Virus record (IMG/VR): IMGVR_UViG_3300025108_000002
Coordinates: 1 to 63,259 of that record
From: a virus
Reading direction: 5' to 3' (one strand)
DNA: 63,259 nt
Positions 7,088-15,441 of this stretch are shown one piece after another (within the stretch, counting starts at the first letter, position 1; each line of letters starts with the position of its first letter). The translations under genes were made by a program, and so were the position numbers. The notes beneath the pieces are model-generated. The model made no database searches. It was not told the origin of the DNA and worked only from the letters and a program-made list of their open reading frames with translations.

Positions 7088-8809
7088 ATGCAGACAACAG
7101 AGATCAATGGATTCTTGATTGACGAGTTCAATCAATATAGGCTTGAAGAGGGAAAAAAGCAGGGTGTATGTCCTCTTTGTTCTCACGATAGAAAACCCAA
7201 GAATCAAAAGGCAAAATGCGCGTCTTATGATTGGGAACGTGGTCTCGGCACTTGTCACAATTGCAATACATCATTTCAGTTACATACTTATCAACGTAAA
7301 GGAGCTAGTGAAAAAGAATATGTAAGACCACAGGGTCCACCTAATTCTAAAGAACATCCTGAGTTTTTAAGTGACAAAGTAATTGAATGGTTTAAAGCAA
7401 GAGGTATAGGAACTCAGACCCTTCAAGACTTAGAAGTCAGCGAGGGTCTTGAGTATATGCCACAAACCGGTAAGTCCGAGAATACTATAAAGTTTAATTA
7501 TTTCATGGGCGATCAACTTATTAATGTTAAGTATCGCGACGGAAGAAAGAACTTTAAATTATATAAAGGTGCTGAAAAAGTATTTTATAATATAAATAGT
7601 ATTGTAGGTTATGAGTATTGTATTATAACTGAAGGTGAAATGGATGTGCTAGCGTTACATGAGGCTGGTATGCCTAACAGTATATCAGTGCCTAACGGTG
7701 CTACATTAAATTCTAACAACTTAGATTATCTTGATAATTGTATTGATTATTTTGAAGATAAACAAAAAGTAATATTAGCTGTTGACTCAGATGAAGCAGG
7801 GCAAGCATTACAATCAGAATTAGTCCGTAGACTTGGAGCTGAAGTTTGTTATCTAGCATCGTTTGATGATTGTAAAGACGCTAATGAATACCTTTTAAAA
7901 TATGGAAAACAAAAACTGGCAGAGCGTATTTCTCAATCACGACCAGTACCGCTTGAGAACGTCACAACCTTTAAAGACATCGAAGACGAAGTTACAGACT
8001 TTGTTCGCAACGGTTTTAAGAAAGGATATCAAGTTGGTTTGGAAAACTTTGATGATATATTTAGCACGTACACCGGTCAGTTTATTACTGTTACTGGTAT
8101 ACCTAGTAGTGGTAAGTCTGATTTTGTTGACCAGATGGTTGTAGGTTACAACCGTAACTATGGCTGGAAAACAGCTTTTGCATCACCAGAAAATGCGCCT
8201 ACATATTTACACGCACATAAGTTAATGCGTAAGACTTGGGAAGGTATGCCAACATCCGCTGATATACACAGCGATAAATGGAACCAAATAGCAGATCATT
8301 GTAACACTAATTATTTTCATATTGATATGGAGCGTTATACATTAGAGTCTGTGCTTAGAAAAGGCGCAGAGCTTGTTAAGCGTAAAGGTATTAAATGTTT
8401 GGTTATAGATCCATTTAATAAGATTAGAGACATTGATTGTAAGACAGAAGATGTTAATCGCTATACGATGGAGTACTTAACTAAGATTGAAGTCTTTGCT
8501 AAAAAGTATGATGTACTAGTGTTTATAGTAGCTCACCCTACTAAGATGTATAAGACGCAAGATGGCAAGATTGAAGAGCCTACGATGTATAATATAAAAG
8601 GTGGTGGTGAATGGTATGATGCTAGTTATCATGGTATATTAGTTCATAGAGATTATGAAGCTAAAACAGTTAAGGCTAAAGTATTAAAAGTTAAGTTTCA
8701 AAACCTCGGTGAAAACGGAGCTGAAGCACACTTTAAATGGGAACCAAAGTCTGGTTGTTTTATACCACACGAACCTATATCAAACAATGACCCAATGCCA
8801 TGGGAGTAA
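7088..8809 (+). CDS. T7-type bifunctional DNA primase-helicase
   Basis: 573 residues. A zinc-binding domain comes first (CPLC at 28-31, CHNC at 56-59), then a Toprim primase core (TEGEMD at 181-186, AVDSDEAG at 231-238), then a RecA-like DnaB-family helicase with Walker A GIPSSGKS (337-344) and a Walker B region around CLVIDPFNKI (about 434-443). It should unwind the fork and synthesise primers. Its start lies in an AAATTAAATTAA leader. Phages with this protein normally carry their own family A polymerase nearby; none is visible here. Confidence 0.95.
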   Translation: MQTTEINGFLIDEFNQYRLEEGKKQGVCPLCSHDRKPKNQKAKCASYDWERGLGTCHNCNTSFQLHTYQRKGASEKEYVRPQGPPNSKEHPEFLSDKVIEWFKARGIGTQTLQDLEVSEGLEYMPQTGKSENTIKFNYFMGDQLINVKYRDGRKNFKLYKGAEKVFYNINSIVGYEYCIITEGEMDVLALHEAGMPNSISVPNGATLNSNNLDYLDNCIDYFEDKQKVILAVDSDEAGQALQSELVRRLGAEVCYLASFDDCKDANEYLLKYGKQKLAERISQSRPVPLENVTTFKDIEDEVTDFVRNGFKKGYQVGLENFDDIFSTYTGQFITVTGIPSSGKSDFVDQMVVGYNRNYGWKTAFASPENAPTYLHAHKLMRKTWEGMPTSADIHSDKWNQIADHCNTNYFHIDMERYTLESVLRKGAELVKRKGIKCLVIDPFNKIRDIDCKTEDVNRYTMEYLTKIEVFAKKYDVLVFIVAHPTKMYKTQDGKIEEPTMYNIKGGGEWYDASYHGILVHRDYEAKTVKAKVLKVKFQNLGENGAEAHFKWEPKSGCFIPHEPISNNDPMPWE

Positions 8810-9051
8810 AAAAGAAATCAGTAGGATATCAATATAGTCCTGATGAGTTCAAAGCATATCAATGGTGTATAAATAATGGAATTTATATATCTCCATTTTG
8901 CAAAGAAAATTTTATATCATGGCATATAGACATAGAAATAAATAAAAAAATAAATAGATCACCTCAAGTTTTTGATACAAGAGAACTATGGGAGACAATA
9001 TTTAAATACTATAAATATTATTATGATAAACAGCACAAAAAACGCAAATGA
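8800..9051 (+). CDS. 83-residue hypothetical protein
   Basis: It overlaps the last codons of the primase-helicase gene and contains the start of the next gene. It is rich in Lys, Ile, Tyr and Trp, with a very basic C-terminus (DKQHKKRK). No domain was recognised. The coupled overlaps support expression. Confidence 0.55.
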   Translation: MGVKKKSVGYQYSPDEFKAYQWCINNGIYISPFCKENFISWHIDIEINKKINRSPQVFDTRELWETIFKYYKYYYDKQHKKRK

Positions 9052-9664
9052 AGCTTATGAAGCATTGTTGGATCAAGTCATTTTACATGGCGTAGATTTT
9101 GATAATACTAAAGCTTTGTTTAACTGTGGTTTTTACATACAAAACCCACAAGACAATCATATTACAAATAAACAACGTAACTGGAGCTTAGAATATGCTG
9201 AGGCTGAATGGCAATGGTATTTATCTGGAGATTCTAACATTGCTAAACTAGGTGAGCTATATGGTAAAATACCACCTATATGGAAACGTATGGCTGATAG
9301 TTACGGTTATGTTAATTCTAATTATGGTTGGCAGTGGCAACGAAAAGATCAATTAGATTATGTTGTTGCTAAATTAAAAGACAACCCTAACACACGGCAC
9401 GCTGCAATAAGTATATATGATTGCAAAGAACATAATACTTATTCAAAAGATACTCCGTGTACATATGCAGTTCAATTTACAATTATAAACAATAAGCTTT
9501 GTATGTCTGTCTATATGCGTTCTAATGACATCTGGTACGGTTTCTGTAATGATCAGTATCAGTTTTCATCATTGCAAAAAATGATCGCAGAGAGATTAAA
9601 TATTGAAATTGGTTGGTATTACCACCATGCTCACAACATGCATTTGTATAACGATAAACTTTAA
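9023..9664 (+). CDS. Thymidylate synthase-family enzyme, possible dCMP hydroxymethylase
   Basis: 213 residues from the ATG at 9023; an earlier ATG at 8972 lies inside the previous gene. ThyA landmarks are all present: TRH at 124-126, catalytic Cys146 in DTPCT, Arg166-Ser167, Asp169, Gly173, and His207 and Tyr209 in MHLYN. At the position equal to E. coli Asn177, which reads the uracil ring, this protein has Asp177. In T4 dCMP hydroxymethylase the equivalent residue is also Asp, and Asn-to-Asp changes shift ThyA toward dCMP. It may therefore methylate or hydroxymethylate dCMP rather than dUMP. The protein is shorter than typical ThyA. Confidence 0.75.
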   Translation: MINSTKNANEAYEALLDQVILHGVDFDNTKALFNCGFYIQNPQDNHITNKQRNWSLEYAEAEWQWYLSGDSNIAKLGELYGKIPPIWKRMADSYGYVNSNYGWQWQRKDQLDYVVAKLKDNPNTRHAAISIYDCKEHNTYSKDTPCTYAVQFTIINNKLCMSVYMRSNDIWYGFCNDQYQFSSLQKMIAERLNIEIGWYYHHAHNMHLYNDKL

Positions 9665-9669
9665 AAATT

Positions 9670-10428
9670 ATGTATTATTTATACCACATACCAGGTAAAA
9701 AGATCGGTGTTACACGTAATCTTAATACACGGGTTACCCTTATGCAAGGTTATAAGGAGAATGAGTATGAAGTTCTTGAACAGTCAGACGATATAGATTA
9801 TATATCAGACCGTGAAATAGAACTTCAAAAGTCTTACGGCTATAAAGTCGACAGAAAATTATATAAAAACTTATTTAATAAAATGAAAATAAACGCAACA
9901 CAACAAACCTCAACTTTTCCAGTACCAGTTAATAAATTAAAAGGTAGATTAAGGGATAACATAGGTTTAAAATGGCAAACTGATTTTGGCCAGTTCGAAA
10001 TTACAGAACAAAACGTTTTGTGGATAATGGCTAACGTTAAAGAGTCAATGTATAACGCTAAGAGATGTTATATATATAACAAAGCTTTTTATGAAGCGTT
10101 TTTTAATCCTCATCATACACCAAGTTCTTCGGCAGAAAGATTTGATTTAATACGTGATTGGGCAGCTAAAAGAGGTATATACCAAACAGGCAACTCACAT
10201 ACTCAGTACGTCAAGCTTATGGAAGAGGCTGGCGAGCTTGCTCAAGCATTGCTTAAAAAAGACAAGCCTGAAATACAAGACGCTATAGGTGATATGGTTG
10301 TTGTATTGACTAACTTAGCTTATCAAGAGGGTTTTGAAATTGAAGACTGTATTGATGCTGCTTACACTGAGATAGCTGCTAGAACAGGTAAAATGATTAA
10401 CGGAACATTCGTAAAAGATGCAAATTAA
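9670..10428 (+). CDS. GIY-YIG-like domain fused to MazG-type pyrophosphohydrolase
   Basis: 252 residues. The N-terminal 65 residues look like a GIY-YIG-type module (YYLYHIP, KIGVTRNLNTR, then REIELQKSYGY). The C-terminal part (about 175-245) carries MazG helices with EEAGE (185-189) and DAIGD (204-208), the EXXE and EXXD-like metal-binding sets that hydrolyse nucleoside triphosphates or (p)ppGpp. A linker of about 100 residues with no recognised fold joins them. It lies among nucleotide-metabolism genes. The MazG part is surer than the GIY-YIG part. Confidence 0.7.
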   Translation: MYYLYHIPGKKIGVTRNLNTRVTLMQGYKENEYEVLEQSDDIDYISDREIELQKSYGYKVDRKLYKNLFNKMKINATQQTSTFPVPVNKLKGRLRDNIGLKWQTDFGQFEITEQNVLWIMANVKESMYNAKRCYIYNKAFYEAFFNPHHTPSSSAERFDLIRDWAAKRGIYQTGNSHTQYVKLMEEAGELAQALLKKDKPEIQDAIGDMVVVLTNLAYQEGFEIEDCIDAAYTEIAARTGKMINGTFVKDAN

Positions 10429-10714
10429 AACACAAGACAAGATAGTACAAAACGTACTAAGGAAGATGGACGAACGTAGCTTGATAGGTCAAAAGAAATA
10501 TGGAGCTACAATGATGCAAGAGATCGAAGGTCAGAAAAAAGATCTAGGTAGATTCATTGTTGATGTACAGGAAGAGCTTATGGATGCTATATTGTATCTT
10601 GAATCAGCAAGACATTGTTTACGTGATGAAATTGAAGAAGCTTTATTACATCAAAAATGGGAAGACAACGAGGGTATTAACAATATAGATGTTTATGGGG
10701 AAGAAATCTTTTAA
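10418..10714 (+). CDS. Small MazG-superfamily-like protein
   Basis: 98 residues, overlapping the preceding gene by 11 bases. It is all-helical in appearance, with RSLIGQKKYG (21-30) and DLGRFIVDVQEELMDAILYL near 42-61. This resembles the short all-alpha NTP pyrophosphohydrolases and dATP/dGTP hydrolase relatives found in phages. It is the second MazG-like gene in a row. Its substrate cannot be told from sequence. Confidence 0.6.
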   Translation: MQIKTQDKIVQNVLRKMDERSLIGQKKYGATMMQEIEGQKKDLGRFIVDVQEELMDAILYLESARHCLRDEIEEALLHQKWEDNEGINNIDVYGEEIF

Positions 10715-11150
10715 ACGCAAAAAAGGTCCAGTACAGTCGAAGAAGATCTCATATGATGGGATCAACTTCGCGTCTGGTCTTGAGCGTTATATGTATATGG
10801 CCTTACGTAAAGCTAAAATAACTGCTTTATATGAAGGTCAAACATTTGAGTTATCAGAGTCTTTTGACTTCCCATTTGAATCATACGAAAGGTGTGGCAA
10901 TGGCAAAGGGGACTACAAAAACAGAGGTAACAAAAAAATACTTAATATAAAATATACACCAGACTTTGTAGGTAAGGGTTTTATAATTGAAACTAAAGGT
11001 AGAGCAAACGAATCATTTCCATTACGTTGGAAATTATTTAAAAAACTAATTACTGAAAGACGATTAGGGCCACTTACATTATATAAACCACAAAATCATA
11101 AGGAATGCGACGAGACAGTAAGGTTAATCCTTTCGAAGCTAAAAGATTAG
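10695..11150 (+). CDS. PD-(D/E)XK endonuclease, DUF1064/resolvase-like
   Basis: 151 residues from the ATG at 10695; an in-frame ATG at 10689 is equally possible. The sequence shows YDGINFASGLERYMYMAL (substrate-binding and Glu motif), YTPDF and then IIETKGRA, the Asp...Glu-X-Lys core of phage resolvase-like nucleases. It probably cleaves branched DNA before packaging. The basic N-terminus (KKSFKRKKG) fits DNA binding. It overlaps both neighbours. Confidence 0.75.
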   Translation: MGKKSFKRKKGPVQSKKISYDGINFASGLERYMYMALRKAKITALYEGQTFELSESFDFPFESYERCGNGKGDYKNRGNKKILNIKYTPDFVGKGFIIETKGRANESFPLRWKLFKKLITERRLGPLTLYKPQNHKECDETVRLILSKLKD

Positions 11151-11275
11151 CTAGAAAAAAGTATGCTGAACGGCAAATAGATAAATGGTGGAAGTGGAGC
11201 TGGGAAGTTAGAAACAAAGTTAAATTTAAAGAATTAGTAGAAATACAAGATAAATATGGAATCAAAACAGAGTAA
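11105..11275 (+). CDS. 56-residue basic, Trp-rich protein
   Basis: It overlaps the nuclease gene by 46 bases and the next gene by 20 bases. It contains WWKWSW near residue 28 and many Arg and Lys residues. It fills a gap otherwise empty on the coding strand. Function unknown. Confidence 0.5.
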   Translation: MRRDSKVNPFEAKRLARKKYAERQIDKWWKWSWEVRNKVKFKELVEIQDKYGIKTE

Positions 11276-11405
11276 AAACTGGAGTTTATCAGTAGGCACA
11301 TATCCAGGTGTATTACTAGGAGCAAGAACTTACGATGAACGAGATCAAATAACGCATGTATTATATATACCTTTTATTGATATAGCATTAGAAATTTTTA
11401 AATAA
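11256..11405 (+). CDS. 49-residue hypothetical protein
   Basis: It starts within the preceding small gene and ends directly before the nrdB start with no gap. It has a hydrophobic C-terminal half (LYIPFIDIALEIF). Tight coupling to nrdB suggests co-translation. No family was recognised. Confidence 0.5.
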   Translation: MESKQSKNWSLSVGTYPGVLLGARTYDERDQITHVLYIPFIDIALEIFK

Positions 11406-12374
11406 ATGGGATTATTCGATGAGCGCATAGCGTACAAACCATTTGATTATCCTGAATACTACAACGAAGGTTGGTTAAAACAAGCTCAAGCATTTTGGTT
11501 ACATACTGAAATCTCAATGCAGAGCGATATAAAAGATTGGAATGAAAGACTTAACGAAAAAGAAAAACACCTTGTCGGGAACATACTTCTTGGATTTGCG
11601 CAAACGGAATGCGCGGTATCAGACTATTGGACCCAAAACGTCGTATCGTGGTTTCCTAAACACGAAATAAGACAAATGGCTATGATGTTTGGCTCACAGG
11701 AAACTGTGCATGCTGTGGCATACAGCTATTTAAATGAAACTTTAAAGCTAGAAGATTATGAAGCATTTTTACACGAACCAGCGACGTCTGCTAGATTTGA
11801 TAATTTGGTTGCTTACGACGGTAATGATCATGTGGGTATTGCGAAAAGCTTGGCTGTATTTTCAGCCTTCGCTGAAGGAGTTAGTTTGTATAGTGCTTTT
11901 GCAGTGCTTTATAGTTTTCAGCTTCGAAATTTACTCAAGGGTATCGGGCAACAAATGAAATGGTCAGTAAGAGACGAATCATTGCACAGTAAAATGGGTT
12001 GCAAGCTATACCGTGATATGTGCAGTGAAAACGATCAATTACTTCACTTATGTAGACAAGATATAATTAAAGCCGCTGAGACTATGGTCAAGCTTGAAAG
12101 TAATTATATTGACAAAATGTTTGAAGCTGGAGATATTGAAGGTATATCAGCTAATGATTTAAAACAATTTATAAAAAAGAGAGCAAATGAAAAACTTGTG
12201 GAACTTGGTTATGTTGACCTTGGATCGTATTTCGCGTATGACAGTAAAGCAGCGAGTAATCTTGATTGGTTCTATCATCTTACCGGCGGGGTCACTCATA
12301 CTGATTTTTTCGCGATTAGGCCAACGGATTATTCAAAAGCTGGCGAAGGAGAAGACTTCGAAGATATATGGTAA
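11406..12374 (+). CDS. nrdB: Ribonucleotide reductase class I, small (radical) subunit
   Basis: 322 residues. It generates and holds the radical used by NrdA to reduce ribonucleotides to deoxyribonucleotides. Metal-site motifs are visible: QTECAV, SQETVHAVAY (Glu, His and, four residues after the His, the radical-type Tyr), FAEGVSLYSAF and RDESLHSKMG. The first ligand region reads HTEISMQSD, where many NrdB proteins have EEVDVSRD, so the usual Asp is replaced and a nearby Glu may serve. nrdA follows 0.5 kb downstream. Confidence 0.93.
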   Translation: MGLFDERIAYKPFDYPEYYNEGWLKQAQAFWLHTEISMQSDIKDWNERLNEKEKHLVGNILLGFAQTECAVSDYWTQNVVSWFPKHEIRQMAMMFGSQETVHAVAYSYLNETLKLEDYEAFLHEPATSARFDNLVAYDGNDHVGIAKSLAVFSAFAEGVSLYSAFAVLYSFQLRNLLKGIGQQMKWSVRDESLHSKMGCKLYRDMCSENDQLLHLCRQDIIKAAETMVKLESNYIDKMFEAGDIEGISANDLKQFIKKRANEKLVELGYVDLGSYFAYDSKAASNLDWFYHLTGGVTHTDFFAIRPTDYSKAGEGEDFEDIW

Positions 12375-12459
12375 AATAAATATAACCGAGCAAGATATAT
12401 ACAACGACCTTAACTGGACAGGTGTAAGAAACTTTGTAAAAAAAGAAAAATTAAAATGA
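12187..12459 (+). CDS. Possible small gene overlapping the end of nrdB
   Basis: The frame is open from 12187 and its last 28 codons, beyond the nrdB stop, read like real protein (ITEQDIYNDLNWTGVRNF then KKEKLK). The true start is unclear because every ATG lies inside nrdB. It may be a short gene of about 40-70 residues or chance. No family was recognised. Confidence 0.3.
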   Translation: MKNLWNLVMLTLDRISRMTVKQRVILIGSIILPAGSLILIFSRLGQRIIQKLAKEKTSKIYGKINITEQDIYNDLNWTGVRNFVKKEKLK

Positions 12460-12686
12460 AAGAAAACACACTAATAGAAATGAAAAACAAAGTTGATGCA
12501 ATGGCTAGAGTCATGCAGCAGCTTATAACCGAAATACAATTTACTAGAGAAGTAGCTGTAGGTTCTTTAGAAACAATTAAAAAAATGCCAGGATATGACG
12601 AAGCGTTGGAGCAACTTAAAAATGAAGTTACTGAAAAACCTAGTGAGGCAGAAGAGGCTAAGTCCTTGGAAGCGGTTAGCGACTAG
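12456..12686 (+). CDS. 76-residue helical protein
   Basis: It overlaps the preceding frame's stop. It is entirely helix-favouring with heptad-like spacing of Met, Ile and Leu in the first 45 residues and an acidic tail (PSEAEEAKSLEAVSD). Located between nrdB and nrdA. Function unknown. Confidence 0.55.
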   Translation: MKENTLIEMKNKVDAMARVMQQLITEIQFTREVAVGSLETIKKMPGYDEALEQLKNEVTEKPSEAEEAKSLEAVSD

Positions 12687-12861
12687 GGCAGGATACATGG
12701 GTGCAGGCTTTTTGATTGCAGCACAATGGACATTAGAACCTAGGCTTTATATCCTAGGTTTTATTTGTGTCATGATACAAACAGCCTCAAGAAAACAATG
12801 GAATTTAGTAGCTTTAAACCTTAACGGTTTAATAGCTTGGATAAAACATCTTATAGTATAA
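12622..12861 (+). CDS. Small membrane protein
   Basis: 79 residues from the ATG at 12622. Alternative starts are 12595 and 12697. Two hydrophobic segments are visible (GYMGAGFLIAAQ onward and LYILGFICVMIQ), followed by KQWNLVALNLNG. The basic N-terminal arm suggests a cytoplasmic start. It overlaps the previous gene in another frame and ends two bases before the likely nrdA start. Function unknown. Confidence 0.55.
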   Translation: MKLLKNLVRQKRLSPWKRLATRAGYMGAGFLIAAQWTLEPRLYILGFICVMIQTASRKQWNLVALNLNGLIAWIKHLIV

Positions 12862-12863
12862 AT

Positions 12864-14582
12864 ATGTGGAATAATGAATGGAAAAAAGGAGAAGATTACC
12901 CTAAGTGGGGTGATACAGAAGTATACAAAAAAACAATATCTGGTGGATACTTATTACAAGATGAGACTCCTCGTGATGCTTACATGCGTGTTGCTAAAAC
13001 TGTGGCTAGACGATTATATAAGCCCGAAATGGCAGAAACGTTTTTTGATTACATTTGGAACGGCTGGCTTTGTTTGGCTAGTCCTGTGTTATCCAATACA
13101 GGTACTGATCGCGGTTTACCTATCAGCTGTTTTGGTATCGATGTTGCTGATTCTATACAGGATATTGGTCAAAAAAACTTAGAGATGATGCTACTCGCTA
13201 AGCACGGCGGTGGAGTTGGTATCGGTATAAATCAAATAAGACCCGCCGGCGCTAAAATAACAGGTAATGGAACAAGTGATGGAGTTGTGCCGTTTTGTAA
13301 AATATACGATTCAACTATACTTGCCACTAATCAAGGATCTGTCCGACGAGGAGCAGCATCGGTTAATATCAATATTGATCATGCCGATTTCGAAGAGTGG
13401 CTTGAAATACGTGAACCCAAAGGAGACGTCAATCGTCAATCGCTCAACTTGCACCAGTGTGCTATTGTCGGCGATAAATTCATGCGAAGACTTGAAGCTG
13501 GAGATAAACAAGCAAGAAAACGTTGGGGAAAACTTCTTCAAAAACGTAAAGCTACTGGAGAACCTTATATCTTATTTAAAGGGAACACAAATAAAAATAA
13601 CCCTAAAGCGTACAAAGACAACGGTCTCAAGGTACACATGACAAACATATGCTCAGAGATTACATTGCACACAGATGAAAATCACAGCTTTGTATGTTGT
13701 TTATCATCATTAAATCTAGCAAAATATGAAGAGTGGAAAGGTACTAACCTTATTTATGACAGCATATGGTTCCTTGATGGAGTCATGGAAGAGTTTATAC
13801 AACGAGCTAAAGGCTTACGAGGCTTCGAGAATGCAGTACGATCAGCTACGAAAGGAAGAGCGCTTGGCTTGGGAGTTCTGGGCTGGCACACATACCTACA
13901 AGAAAAAGGTATATCGTTCGAAGGCTTACTTGCTCAGTTTGAAACTAGGAAAATTTTTAGTCAAATCAAAATTGAAAGCGAAAGAGCTTCCATGGCACTT
14001 GCTGAAACTTACGGCGAGCCTCTGTGGTGTTCTGGTACTGGTATGCGTAATACTCACCTGCGTGCTGTTGCTCCCACTGTTAGTAATTCAAAGCTTAGTG
14101 GAAACGTCTCGCCAGGCATAGAACCTTGGGCTGCAAATGTATTTACTGAGCAAACCGCCAAAGGGACTTTTATACGTAAAAACCCTACCTTGTTAAAACT
14201 ATTAAGAAAACTTAAAATAAATAACAATGAAACGTGGGATAAGATCATGGCTGATGGTGGTAGTGTGCAAAATATTGCTGAGCTTGATGATGTTGTGTTG
14301 GCACACGAAACACCCGCAAAGGAGGTATTTAAAACTTTTAAGGAGATTAATCAACTAGAATTAGTTAATCAAGCTGGACTGAGACAGCAGTATGTAGATC
14401 AGTCGGTTAGTTTAAACTTAGCTTTTCCTAGTGTAGCTACACCTAAATGGATTAACAAAGTACATTTTGAAGCATGGAAGAAAGGTGTTAAAACTTTATA
14501 TTATACGCGGACAGAATCTGTCTTGCGTGGAGATATTGCACAGCAAGCTATGAGTGAAGATTGCATTGCGTGTGATGGCTAA
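12864..14582 (+). CDS. nrdA: Ribonucleotide reductase class I, large (catalytic) subunit
   Basis: 572 residues from the ATG at 12864, two bases after the preceding stop; an in-frame ATG at 12837 is possible. Catalytic features are visible: PISCFG and FVCCLSS (the redox Cys pair region), NICSEI (radical Cys between Asn and Glu), a LYYTRTES Tyr-Tyr pair for radical transfer, and a C-terminal CIACDG Cys pair for re-reduction. The N-terminal ATP-cone of E. coli NrdA is absent, so dATP feedback through that domain is lost. No glutaredoxin gene is seen. Confidence 0.95.
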   Translation: MWNNEWKKGEDYPKWGDTEVYKKTISGGYLLQDETPRDAYMRVAKTVARRLYKPEMAETFFDYIWNGWLCLASPVLSNTGTDRGLPISCFGIDVADSIQDIGQKNLEMMLLAKHGGGVGIGINQIRPAGAKITGNGTSDGVVPFCKIYDSTILATNQGSVRRGAASVNINIDHADFEEWLEIREPKGDVNRQSLNLHQCAIVGDKFMRRLEAGDKQARKRWGKLLQKRKATGEPYILFKGNTNKNNPKAYKDNGLKVHMTNICSEITLHTDENHSFVCCLSSLNLAKYEEWKGTNLIYDSIWFLDGVMEEFIQRAKGLRGFENAVRSATKGRALGLGVLGWHTYLQEKGISFEGLLAQFETRKIFSQIKIESERASMALAETYGEPLWCSGTGMRNTHLRAVAPTVSNSKLSGNVSPGIEPWAANVFTEQTAKGTFIRKNPTLLKLLRKLKINNNETWDKIMADGGSVQNIAELDDVVLAHETPAKEVFKTFKEINQLELVNQAGLRQQYVDQSVSLNLAFPSVATPKWINKVHFEAWKKGVKTLYYTRTESVLRGDIAQQAMSEDCIACDG

Positions 14583-14657
14583 AGGCTAAAAGTTATAACT
14601 TTTTTATACATATGAAAACCAATTCGTATAAAAAATTCAATAATCTATACATATAAA

Positions 14658-14690
14658 TCAAAAAAGGGCTCTCGATATGAGGGCCCTTTC
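14658..14690. terminator. Bidirectional intrinsic terminator between convergent arms
   Basis: Stem GGGCTCTC (14666-14673) and GAGGGCCC (14679-14686) with loop GATAT. A run of A precedes it (T-run for minus-strand transcripts) and TTTC follows it. It lies in the 157-bp gap between the ends of nrdA and the last minus-strand gene. Confidence 0.85.
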
Positions 14691-14739
14691 TTGGTTACAG
14701 GAACTTTTGGGTATGGTACGCCCATTTTATTTTTGTTCC

Positions 14740-15441
14740 TTATAGTTTATCAACGCCTTTTATGGCTCCTTTTTTCAAAACATTTTTTGCTACATATTTA
14801 CCGATATTGTAAAGACCTTTAGCTCCTCCTCCTAATATTAAGCCTAAGCTGCCTGAGCTTCCAAGTCTTTGCTGCATCATTGCCTCAGGAATATCTCTTA
14901 ATAAATCTTGCTTATGTTTTTCTTCTTTTGAAATATTGTTTTCACTATTCATTCTTTCTTTAGTAGCTTTAATTTCAGCTAATCTTTCATAAGTAGAATC
15001 ATCTAACTCATTTTGTTTTAAAGCACTATTTCTTTTTACCTTGACTAGTCTTTTTTCTTGTCTAGCAAGTTTTTTCTGAGCTCTTTTTTCACTTCTACTT
15101 TCTTCATAATCTTCAGAAGGTGAATTAGATCTAATAAAAGCTTTTTTTCTAGTTTTTTCTATTTTTTCTCTTAATTTTTGCTCTCTTTGTAGTATTGGAT
15201 TATCTGTTTTTGGCTTTTTTGATTTAATAACCTCTCCAGGACTATAATAATTGTTTTCTGCTCTTCTTGATTCAGAGTCATAAATATAGTCAATATGCTT
15301 GTTAAAAGGATCATTTGTTTTTAAGCTGTCTATAAATTTTTTAACCTCTGGTTTTTCAAATCTACTAAAGTTTTCGTATTGTTGTTTAGCATTTTCTTTT
15401 TTTGCAAAAGGAGATGATTGATGTGGTAGTTTAAAGCTCAT
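14740..15441 (-). CDS. Lys/Glu-rich virion-arm protein with SPF motif
   Basis: 233 residues, highly charged. The N-terminus is MSFKLPHQSSPFAKK, sharing the SPF/SPL motif of several small proteins at 48-51 kb. The middle is a long charged helical region (about 80-190), and the C-terminus has a glycine-rich hydrophobic patch (SLGLILGGGAKG) that could touch membrane. It is the last gene of the late arm. Function unknown; a minor virion or ejected protein is possible. Confidence 0.65.
   Translation of the reverse strand: MSFKLPHQSSPFAKKENAKQQYENFSRFEKPEVKKFIDSLKTNDPFNKHIDYIYDSESRRAENNYYSPGEVIKSKKPKTDNPILQREQKLREKIEKTRKKAFIRSNSPSEDYEESRSEKRAQKKLARQEKRLVKVKRNSALKQNELDDSTYERLAEIKATKERMNSENNISKEEKHKQDLLRDIPEAMMQQRLGSSGSLGLILGGGAKGLYNIGKYVAKNVLKKGAIKGVDKL

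Noticed and set aside
12874-14121. Several open frames of 66-131 codons in nrdA
   Set aside because: All lie inside the well-supported nrdA gene and look like out-of-frame shadow sequence.
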